DNA of 5,152 nt, from positions 1 to 5,152 of the forward strand of contig NZ_CABUIW010000087.1 of NCBI RefSeq assembly GCF_902491705.1, in the 5' to 3' direction. The notes below the pieces were generated by a model. It saw only the letters and a program-made list of their open reading frames with translations. It searched no databases and was not told the DNA's origin. Made by a program: the position numbers and the translations under genes. Positions 1 through 5,097 of this stretch are shown here, in pieces. How positions within the stretch are numbered: the stretch's first letter is position 1; the number at the start of each line of letters is the position of its first letter. This DNA is from an uncultured Lactobacillus sp. GTDB lineage: Bacteria; Bacillota; Bacilli; Lactobacillales; Lactobacillaceae.

Positions 1-10
1 ATTTAGCCAT

Positions 11-47
11 AATAAAACCCCCGAAATTCATGTCCGAATTTCGAGGG
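11..47 (-). terminator. Rho-independent terminator closing the esterase-PTS unit
   Basis: On the minus strand a 12-bp stem (arms 47-36 and 29-18, loop 35-30) is followed by a T-rich tail, TTTTATT, at 17-11. The only imperfect pair is T opposite G in the minus-strand RNA, an acceptable wobble. On the plus strand the same position is a C-A mismatch, so the hairpin is built for minus-strand transcription. It starts 40 bases after the restored permease stop codon at 87-89 and ends the transcript. Confidence 0.88.
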
Positions 48-86
48 TCACCACACAAAGAATGATTTTTATTAACAATTAAATTT

Positions 87-1527
87 TTATTCTGGGAATA
101 ATTCATCAATTCTATCTTCATTAAATCCGAAGAACCAAGTTAGAACAAATCCGCCGATATAAGATATCAATAAGGCGATTAAGAATTGAACTTGTTGCCC
201 TGGTTGCATAATTAATAATCCGAACAAACCAGAAACACCCTGTGATACTGTACCTAAATGGAATAATGAAGCGGCAACACCACCGAAACCTGCACCAAGA
301 CAAGCGGTAATAAATGGACGGCCTAGAGGTAAAGTAACCGTACATTAATGGTTCACCTACACCTAGAATAGCAACAGGAATAGAACTCATAACCATGTTC
401 TTAAAGCGTTTGTTCTTACTCTTAAGCCAAAGTGCAAAACCAGCACCAACTTGACCACCGCCGGCCATCATTAAGATAGGGAGTAAATAGTTAATACCGT
501 GCGTTGGACCTGTTGGGTCGTTAAGCATAACGTGAATTGGAGTTAAAGCTTGGTGTAAACCTACAGATACCAAAGCTAAGAATGTTGAGGAAAGAATGTA
601 GCCACCGAACCAGCTTAACTTGTCGTAAAGGAAGTCCATGACTACATAGATAACATTGGTTAACCAACCACCGACTGGTTGAAGAAAGACAACTGAAATC
701 AAACCACAGAAGATCAAGGTACATAGAGGTGTTAAGAATGTATCAAGTGCATTAGGCATAAATTTTCTAATTTGTCTTTCTGTCCATGCAATGAAGATAC
801 CCATGAATAAGGCTGTTAACAAACCACCAACACCAGCAACATAAGGTTTATTGGTGAACGGCATTGAGACAGCTAATGAGTTCAGTGGATATGCAGCAAA
901 GCCAGTTAAGTTCAGGCAGAAGACACCACCGATACCACCTAAGATGGCACTACCTTTGAATTCTTTAGCGGCATTCATTCCTACAAAGATTGGTAAGAAG
1001 GCAAATAGGCCCCAACCAATTGTTTTAATAGTTAAATACCACCAGTCATTTGCAAATGCACTACCAGTTTGATAATCGATAACGTTGCAGATACCGTTAA
1101 CTAAACCGGCAGCAATAATACCTGGAAGTAATGGAATAAAGACATTAGCAATGTGATGCAAGCCACGTTGCAAAGGCTTATCATGTTTAGCCTTTTGAGC
1201 TGCTTTATTCTTTTTAGCTCTTTCTTTTACCTCATCTAATGTTTCATTAGAATCTTCACTATCTTCTTCGCCAAGTGGGACACCAGATTGTTGGCTAAAT
1301 TCTTTACCTACTTTTGTAACTTTTCCGGGTCCTAAAACAACTTGTAAAGTTTCAGATTGAACTACACCTAATACACCATCAAGACGTTTCAAATTATCTA
1401 AATTAACTTTGGAATCATCTTTAGTTTTTATTCTTAAACGTGTCATACAAGTCATAGCCGCTTCAACATTAGTTTTACCGCCAATGTTGTCTAATATTTC
1501 CTTAGCTAGCTCACTGTCTTTACTCAT
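87..1527 (-). pseudogene. murP: Frameshifted PTS EIIBC permease, MurP-like (N-acetylmuramic acid)
   Basis: Membrane PTS permease of the glucose superfamily that would import and phosphorylate MurNAc to MurNAc-6-phosphate. Residues 1-80 are the EIIB domain with phospho-acceptor Cys27 in CMTRLR and the GPGKV motif. A charged linker covers about 80-125, and the rest is a multi-spanning EIIC domain with GLHQA and GVGEPLMYG. There is no EIIA domain, as in Escherichia coli MurP, so a separate EIIA would be needed. The frame is in order to Gly397 (bases 337-339) and then breaks. Restoring two bases gives GEPLMYGVTLPLGRPF and a continuous 480-residue protein ending at 87-89, close to MurP's length of about 474. 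Unrestored, the frame runs into an Arg/Trp/Cys-rich tail and stops at 121-123 (468 residues). The start at 1527 follows AGGAGGT at 1543-1537. MurNAc specificity is inferred from adjacent murQ and murR plus similarity to MurP; another sugar is possible. Confidence 0.85.
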
Positions 1528-1536
1528 GACTCATAC

Positions 1537-1543
1537 ACCTCCT
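1537..1543 (-). promoter_or_regulatory. Permease ribosome binding site overlapping the esterase stop codon
   Basis: The minus strand reads AGGAGGT here, about 9 bases before the permease ATG at 1527. The esterase stop codon TAG (1544-1542) shares its last two bases with this site, so ribosomes finishing the esterase arrive on the permease initiation region. This supports one transcript and translational coupling. Confidence 0.85.
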
Positions 1544-2441
1544 AATTTAAATTATCAAGTGCCCATTGATATGCATGCGGAGCTGCCGTAGTCCAATAAG
1601 CCCAGTTGTGGTTACCACCATTATCTCTTTCAAATTTGACACTAATTCCATTTGATTTTAAGGTCTTAACAAAACGATCGACATTCTTAACTGGAACAGT
1701 TGTGTCACTGGCAGTAGATTCTACAAAGAACTTAACGGATTTAGATTTAGCATTAATGTATTTAGTTGGGAATACACTGTCATAGAATTTCCAATCCCAG
1801 TTGTTTTTGCCAACTTGGAACGCATGTTGAGATGTCTTAATAGGATTGTTGTCAGGCAAACGATACCAAACAGATGGTGAGATCAAGACAGCATTTCCGA
1901 AAATATTAGGATATTTAAGTGCAAGTCTTGCTGCACCATAGCCACCCATTGAAATACCACCAATTCCTACATTCTTAGGATCGGTATCAGTCTTATACAA
2001 TTTATTAATGGTTGGTACCATATCATCTACAATGGCACTTTCCATTTGCATCCCGCCTTCTTTTTGGTTGATGTAAAAACTGTTAAATCCATCAACGAAG
2101 ACAACGATCATTTTCTTATTGCAACGATGAATTTCACCATCAAGAATTTGTTGAGAATTGAATCTCTCTAACAAATTTCTGTGGTTACCGTAGATTCCGT
2201 GCAACATGTATAAAACTGGATAACGCTTATTGCTCTTTGGGTTATAACCTGCAGGTAAATAAACATCATAGTTCCAATCCATATGTAATTTCTTAGAATA
2301 CATTGTTGTTGTAACAACTTGACTCTTATTTGGAGTCACAGCAGGTGCAGCAGTCGAAGCTTTCTTTTGGCTACATCCAGTTAATCCAATTGCCAAAAAC
2401 AGAATTGATAAAGTTACAGCAATCCATTTACTAGGTTTCAT
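1542..2441 (-). CDS. Secreted lipoprotein esterase, alpha/beta-hydrolase (esterase D / antigen 85-like family)
   Basis: A 299-residue predicted serine esterase anchored outside the membrane. Residues 1-23 form a lipoprotein signal: Lys-rich start, hydrophobic core, then lipobox LTGC with Cys23 as the lipidated residue. A short Ala/Thr/Ser-rich tether follows. The hydrolase domain (about 45-299) shows the oxyanion-region motif LHG (80-82), nucleophile Ser164 in GISMGG, a candidate acid at Asp246 and catalytic His278 in GGNHNW. This is the layout of the putative-esterase family that includes S-formylglutathione hydrolase, feruloyl esterases and tributyrin esterases. The start at 2441 is chosen over an in-frame ATG at 2474 because AGGGAGG lies 8 bases upstream and the signal peptide then begins normally. 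The gene lies between murQ and the PTS permease, and its stop overlaps the permease ribosome binding site. The substrate cannot be read from the sequence; acetyl or acyl groups on cell-wall sugars are a guess from context. Confidence 0.88.
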   Translation of the reverse strand: MKPSKWIAVTLSILFLAIGLTGCSQKKASTAAPAVTPNKSQVVTTTMYSKKLHMDWNYDVYLPAGYNPKSNKRYPVLYMLHGIYGNHRNLLERFNSQQILDGEIHRCNKKMIVVFVDGFNSFYINQKEGGMQMESAIVDDMVPTINKLYKTDTDPKNVGIGGISMGGYGAARLALKYPNIFGNAVLISPSVWYRLPDNNPIKTSQHAFQVGKNNWDWKFYDSVFPTKYINAKSKSVKFFVESTASDTTVPVKNVDRFVKTLKSNGISVKFERDNGGNHNWAYWTTAAPHAYQWALDNLN

Positions 2442-2449
2442 TCTTCTTA

Positions 2450-2456
2450 CCTCCCT
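2450..2456 (-). promoter_or_regulatory. Ribosome binding site that decides the esterase start
   Basis: The minus strand reads AGGGAGG here, 8 bases before ATG 2441. The alternative in-frame ATG at 2474 would place this strong site inside the coding region and add 11 charged residues ahead of the lipoprotein signal, so 2441 is preferred. Confidence 0.85.
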
Positions 2457-2533
2457 ATTATTAGTAACTTTCAATAACAGTTTTATATGGTAAAAATAGT
2501 ATTTATTTTTGTATTTGCACTCCCACTTCTAAA

Positions 2534-2571
2534 ATTATAGAAATTATATTTCACCGTTATTTAAAATAAAG
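2534..2571 (-). promoter_or_regulatory. Candidate promoter of the esterase-PTS unit
   Basis: Two perfect TATAAT hexamers occur on the minus strand, at 2548-2543 and 2539-2534. No good TTGACA-like -35 box is seen at 16-18 bases from either; the best-placed hexamer for the first falls at about 2571-2566, inside the cre-like site. The first TATAAT lies wholly within operator copy 2. The implied leader is about 85-95 bases. The poor -35 makes the exact start uncertain. Confidence 0.5.
2539..2553. promoter_or_regulatory. Putative MurR operator, copy 2 (overlaps -10 box)
   Basis: AGAAATTATATTTCA matches the palindrome TGAAATnnnATTTCA found elsewhere in this cluster with one mismatch, at the first base. 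It contains the candidate -10 hexamer of the esterase-PTS promoter, a position where a bound repressor would block RNA polymerase. Assignment to MurR is inferred from recurrence and location. Confidence 0.6.
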
Positions 2572-2605
2572 CGCTTTCTTTATCATTACAATAACACACC
2601 GTTAT
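2552..2605. repeat. Pair of 9-bp direct repeats CACCGTTAT flanking the cre-like site
   Basis: CACCGTTAT occurs at 2552-2560 and 2597-2605, 45 bases apart start to start. The outer copy is also the right part of a short palindrome, ATAAC-ACACC-GTTAT (2591-2605). The two copies bracket the cre-like site. The function is unknown; they could be an additional protein-binding site or chance. Confidence 0.4.
2566..2579. promoter_or_regulatory. Putative cre (CcpA catabolite-repression) site
   Basis: The site holds the perfect 10-bp palindrome AAAGCGCTTT (2568-2577). On the minus strand it reads AGAAAGCGCTTTAT, close to the CcpA cre form TGAAAGCGCTTTCA with mismatches only at the edges. It lies just upstream of the candidate -10 boxes, covering the -35 region, a position that would give glucose repression of the esterase and permease. 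No similar site is seen upstream of murR. Confidence 0.6.
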
Positions 2606-2623
2606 GTTTTAATCAATAATATT

Positions 2624-2638
2624 TGAAATAAAATTTCA
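2624..2638. promoter_or_regulatory. Putative MurR operator, copy 1
   Basis: TGAAATAAAATTTCA is an exact match to TGAAATnnnATTTCA, 10 bases downstream of the murQ stop codon and upstream of the esterase promoter. Its centre is 85 bp from that of copy 2, close to eight helical turns, which would suit two repressors on one DNA face. The stem is pure AT apart from one G-C pair per arm and has no T-run after it, so it is not a terminator. Confidence 0.62.
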
Positions 2639-2647
2639 ATTTTGTAG

Positions 2648-3541
2648 CTAATTATTCAATACTTGGCTCACATTGCCATTATTTTTCTCTAATAGTTTTT
2701 CAGCTTCAGCCTTACCCAAATTAGTTTTAGCCATTACAATAGCTAAGCCTACATCCTTACCTGCTTCTGTAAGAACTTGACTAGCTCTTTCATTAGATAC
2801 ACCTGTTACAGCCATAATTATACGAGTAGCACGATCTACTAATTTTTGATTCGTAGGCAGAACATCAATCATAACGTTTTGGTAAACTTTCCCCTGCTTA
2901 ATCATTACGCCTGTTGAAATCATATTTAAAATCATTTTTTGGGCAGTCCCTGCCTTCATTCGAGTAGAACCCGTAATTACCTCTGGTCCAACTACTGCTT
3001 CAATTGCTATGTCAGCATGTTGTCCAATTAAACTGTCTTTTACACATGCGATTGCAATAGTTGCTGCACCTATCTTTTTAGCATAATCCAAGCCACCTAT
3101 AACATATGGAGTACGACCACTAGCAGCTAAGCCCATTACCACATCTTTATTAGTTAGCTTTAGATCTTTCAAATCTTTGGCTGCTAACTCAGGAGAATCT
3201 TCTGCACCTTCTACAGCAACATACATGGCACTTTTACCACCAGCTATAAGACCAATTGCTCTTTCTGGTTTAATTCCATAAGTTGGAACAAGTTCAGCAG
3301 CATCTAAGACTCCTAAGCGTCCACTAGTACCAGCACCTATATAAATTAGACGACCACCTGCATGATATCTAGCGGCTGCCACATCAATGGCTTGTGCAAT
3401 CGCCTTATCTTGCGTAGCCACAGCATCTGCAACTTTATGGTCCTCAGCATTAATGGTCTTGACCATATTCAACGTCGACATAGCATCAATATGCATTGTA
3501 TTAGAATTTCTCTGTTCGGTTGTTAAATCTTTAATTGCCAT
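2648..3541 (-). CDS. murQ: N-acetylmuramic acid 6-phosphate etherase
   Basis: A 297-residue cytoplasmic enzyme that cleaves the lactyl ether of MurNAc-6-phosphate to give GlcNAc-6-phosphate and D-lactate, the committed step of MurNAc salvage. The SIS-fold phosphosugar site is clear: IYIGAGTSGRLGVLDAAE (66-83), then SGRTPYVI (141-148) and GSTRMKAGTAQK (191-202). Glu83 and Glu114 fall at the same numbers as the two catalytic glutamates of Escherichia coli MurQ, and the length is essentially that of the 298-residue E. coli protein. The start at 3541 is preferred over ATG 3550: GAAGGG lies about 10 bases before 3541 but almost touches 3550. With this start only one base separates it from the murR stop codon, so the two genes are translationally coupled. 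The enzyme is intact here even though the likely cognate permease is frameshifted. Confidence 0.96.
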   Translation of the reverse strand: MAIKDLTTEQRNSNTMHIDAMSTLNMVKTINAEDHKVADAVATQDKAIAQAIDVAAARYHAGGRLIYIGAGTSGRLGVLDAAELVPTYGIKPERAIGLIAGGKSAMYVAVEGAEDSPELAAKDLKDLKLTNKDVVMGLAASGRTPYVIGGLDYAKKIGAATIAIACVKDSLIGQHADIAIEAVVGPEVITGSTRMKAGTAQKMILNMISTGVMIKQGKVYQNVMIDVLPTNQKLVDRATRIIMAVTGVSNERASQVLTEAGKDVGLAIVMAKTNLGKAEAEKLLEKNNGNVSQVLNN

Positions 3542-3542
3542 T

Positions 3543-4400
3543 CTAATCATTCCCTTCTTTTAATTCGTTCAAGAGCTTACCTGTATCTTCCATTTCTTTC
3601 TTAATCTTAGGTAAATTATTAGTAATAGTGCATAAATAAAGTAAATTGGAAATAAACATTTCGGCAAACGTTGAATTAATAGCACCTACACGTAATAACA
3701 TTTCATTTTTAGGCAACAATAATTTAACATCTGCCAATTTACTTAATGGCGAAGTGGATTTTCTAGTAACTGCAATGATTGGTGTGCCATTCATTTTTGC
3801 TTGCTTTACAGCTAATAATATTTCCTTAGTTAATCCACTATAAGAAAAGCAAATCATAACGTCTTTTTTAGTTGAATAATAGCTTCGCTCAAGAGCAATA
3901 TGTACATCATCATTGTAAAAAACAGTCTTACCACTTCTGATCAACTTGTAAAATAGATCTTTAGCTGGGAAGCTTGATGCACCAATGCCTTCAAGGTAAA
4001 CTGAATTAGCATTTTGAATTAAAGTAACAGCCTTTTTAAGTTCTTTGACATCAATTGTTTTTGACAAGTCTTCAAGATTCTGAGTAATGCTAACCCTTAA
4101 CTTTGTCATGATCTCATCAGCTGCATCATTCTTTTTAACAATCATGTCAATAGGCGCAGGTGCTTTCTTCTCAACAACTATACTTTTGGCCAAATCAATT
4201 TGAAATTCTTTTAAGCCCTTATAACCTAATTGTTTACAAAAACGGATTATTGAAGCTGCTGACGTATTCGTATATTCGCCTAATTCTTTTGCACTTTTTG
4301 CCACAAAGGGATTAGGGTTATCTAAAACTGCATCAGCGATAATACGTGAGGATTTTTTTAATAAACTATATCTTTCTAGAATGCGATCTCGAATATTCAT
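3543..4400 (-). CDS. murR: MurR/RpiR-family transcriptional regulator
   Basis: A 285-residue DNA-binding regulator. Residues 1-75 form the RpiR-type helix-turn-helix domain, with the recognition region around SAKELGEYTNTSAASIIRF (36-54). Residues about 120-260 form a SIS phosphosugar-binding domain, with YLEGIGASS (135-143) and FSYSGLTKE (185-193) as ligand-binding loops. Family members sense sugar phosphates; with murQ directly after it, MurNAc-6-phosphate is the likely ligand. The start at 4400 follows a modest GGTGA site at 4409-4405. The gene is first in a unit with murQ and is driven by a promoter that overlaps a copy of the palindrome TGAAATnnnATTTCA, suggesting autoregulation. Whether it represses or activates cannot be read directly; operator positions over promoter elements favour repression. 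The gene name rests on context as much as on sequence. Confidence 0.88.
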   Translation of the reverse strand: MNIRDRILERYSLLKKSSRIIADAVLDNPNPFVAKSAKELGEYTNTSAASIIRFCKQLGYKGLKEFQIDLAKSIVVEKKAPAPIDMIVKKNDAADEIMTKLRVSITQNLEDLSKTIDVKELKKAVTLIQNANSVYLEGIGASSFPAKDLFYKLIRSGKTVFYNDDVHIALERSYYSTKKDVMICFSYSGLTKEILLAVKQAKMNGTPIIAVTRKSTSPLSKLADVKLLLPKNEMLLRVGAINSTFAEMFISNLLYLCTITNNLPKIKKEMEDTGKLLNELKEGND

Positions 4401-4431
4401 TTCATCACCATCTTATATATTTTATAAGTTC

Positions 4432-4460
4432 ATTTTATATCCTGTGAAATAATATTTCAA
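4432..4460 (-). promoter_or_regulatory. Sigma-A promoter of the murR-murQ unit
   Basis: On the minus strand TTGAAA (4460-4455) and TAAAAT (4437-4432) are separated by 17 bases; each hexamer matches five of six consensus positions. The predicted transcript begins near 4425, about 25 bases before the murR ATG. Operator copy 3 covers the -35 box and part of the spacer. Confidence 0.75.
4445..4459. promoter_or_regulatory. Putative MurR operator, copy 3 (overlaps -35 box)
   Basis: TGAAATAATATTTCA is a perfect palindrome outside its 3-base centre and an exact match to TGAAATnnnATTTCA. It overlaps five bases of the -35 hexamer of the murR promoter, consistent with negative autoregulation by MurR. 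A half-site, TGAAAT, lies nearby at about 4486-4491 without a partner arm. Confidence 0.65.
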
Positions 4461-4551
4461 TTAATAATCATATCTGCTGCTAATTTGAAATTTTGTTACT
4501 AATGTAAAAATAATTTTCTATCATCAATCTTAGTTACCTTTCTTTCCAATC

Positions 4552-4581
4552 AAAAAAGCCGTTAGTCAAACAACTAACAGC
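4552..4581 (-). terminator. Rho-independent terminator, distal of a tandem pair
   Basis: On the minus strand a 9-bp stem (arms 4581-4573 and 4566-4558) with a 6-base loop is followed by six T's (4557-4552). One pair is a G-U wobble in this orientation but a C-A mismatch on the plus strand, so it acts on minus-strand transcripts. It lies between the antitoxin-like gene and the murR promoter. Confidence 0.82.
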
Positions 4582-4610
4582 TTCATCAAATAATTTTCAT
4601 ATTTTTCAAT

Positions 4611-4652
4611 AAAAAAACCTCTGCTGATGGTTAAAGCCGTCGTCACAGAGGT
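4611..4652 (-). terminator. Rho-independent terminator of the antitoxin-like gene
   Basis: A perfect 7-bp outer stem, ACCTCTG with CAGAGGT (4652-4646 and 4623-4617), encloses a partly paired inner region and is followed by a run of seven T's on the minus strand (4617-4611). It lies 72 bases after the stop codon of the 4724-4978 gene, whose transcript it should end. Confidence 0.82.
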
Positions 4653-4723
4653 ATGATCTACATTCGATTCTACACATATAAAGTAATAATGTCACGCCAA
4701 ATCTAATAATTAGAGAATTCCTA

Positions 4724-4978
4724 CTAAATTTCGGCATTTCTTGCTTCAATATCATTTTGAAGATTTAAAAAATATCTTGAAGATACCCCAAATAACTTTC
4801 CTAATTTCATAGAAGTATCTACCGTAATTTTCTTTTTATCATGAAGAATATCTAAAATTACGGATATTGGCACATTAATTTTGCTTGCAACTGCACTAGC
4901 TGACATACTTAAAGGCTGCATGAATTCCTCAGCTAAGATTTCGCCTATTTGGGGTGTAGAAATATTACCTTTTTGCAT
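4724..4978 (-). CDS. HigA/VapI-family helix-turn-helix protein, apparently an orphan antitoxin
   Basis: An 84-residue XRE-fold DNA-binding protein. The pattern GEILAEEFMQPLSMSASAVA (12-31), then an HTH with INVPISVILDILHDKKKIT (34-52), then DTSMKLGKLFGVSSRYFLNLQ (54-74), is the typical HigA/VapI antitoxin layout, including the FLNLQ ending. HigA proteins neutralise the HigB mRNA-cleaving toxin and repress their own operon, with higB normally directly upstream. Here the preceding 119 bases on the same strand hold no toxin-like ORF, and the gene before that is separated by a hairpin. The start at 4978 follows AAAGG at a normal distance. The gene ends with two consecutive TAG stops (4726-4721). 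It could be a degenerate remnant, an antitoxin for a remote toxin, or a plain regulator. The family call is strong; its role is uncertain. Confidence 0.85.
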   Translation of the reverse strand: MQKGNISTPQIGEILAEEFMQPLSMSASAVASKINVPISVILDILHDKKKITVDTSMKLGKLFGVSSRYFLNLQNDIEARNAEI

Positions 4979-5004
4979 CTTCGTTACCTTTTCTAATTAA
5001 CAAA

Positions 5005-5034
5005 AGACTCAAAAGTCATTTAACTTTTGAGTCT
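5005..5034 (-). terminator. 12-bp perfect hairpin, likely terminator of the upstream gene
   Basis: Arms AGACTCAAAAGT and ACTTTTGAGTCT pair perfectly over 12 bp around a 6-base loop (5017-5022). On the minus strand the stem runs into TTTTG, a short T tract; on the plus strand no T-run follows. It lies between the partial gene ending at 5098 and the antitoxin-like gene, only about 13 bases before that gene's ribosome binding site. It may therefore terminate the first gene or act as a leader hairpin for the second. Confidence 0.65.
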
Positions 5035-5070
5035 CAGCGCGAAAAAACTATTTGTTCAAAAAATTTTTAA

Positions 5071-5089
5071 TTAATAAAATCCTTATTAA
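5071..5089. repeat. AT-rich inverted repeat in the antitoxin-like gene's upstream region
   Basis: TTAATAA and TTATTAA form perfect 7-bp arms around a 5-base centre. The arms contain only A and T, so it is unlikely to be a terminator. Its place upstream of an XRE-family regulator would suit an autoregulatory operator, but AT-rich sequence makes chance palindromes common. I see no confident -35/-10 pair in 4979-5097. Confidence 0.25.
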
Positions 5090-5097
5090 AATTACTC

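Noticed and set aside
1..10. Possible start of another minus-strand gene (ATG GCT AAA at 10-2) just after the terminator
   Set aside because: Only three codons are visible and the G-rich stretch upstream belongs to the terminator stem, so a real ribosome binding site cannot be claimed.
334..343. Programmed ribosomal frameshift in the permease
   Set aside because: No slippery heptamer, stimulating structure or rare-codon pause is evident, and a +1 shift would still drop the conserved Val; a mutation or sequencing error fits better.
521..1072. Open frames on both strands inside the permease gene (521-724 minus, 851-1072 plus)
   Set aside because: They lie wholly within the well-supported permease frame, lack convincing ribosome binding sites and resemble no family; they are shadow frames.
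1409..1591. A 60-codon plus-strand frame across the esterase-permease junction
   Set aside because: It is antisense to two recognised genes, has no plausible start signal and no recognisable domain.
2591..2605. The ATAAC...GTTAT palindrome as a terminator for murQ
   Set aside because: The stem is only 5 bp and no T-run follows on the minus strand; some read-through from murQ into the esterase remains possible.
3646..3843. A 65-codon plus-strand frame inside murR
   Set aside because: It is the complement of the SIS domain coding region and has no independent support.
4483..4527. A 14-codon minus-strand frame upstream of murR
   Set aside because: It is very short, its ribosome binding site spacing is poor, it precedes the best murR promoter and has no recognisable sequence.
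4617..4652. Riboswitch or T-box leader upstream of murR
   Set aside because: No T-box or other recognised riboswitch core is visible, and the murR promoter lies downstream of both hairpins, so they are better read as terminators of the preceding gene.
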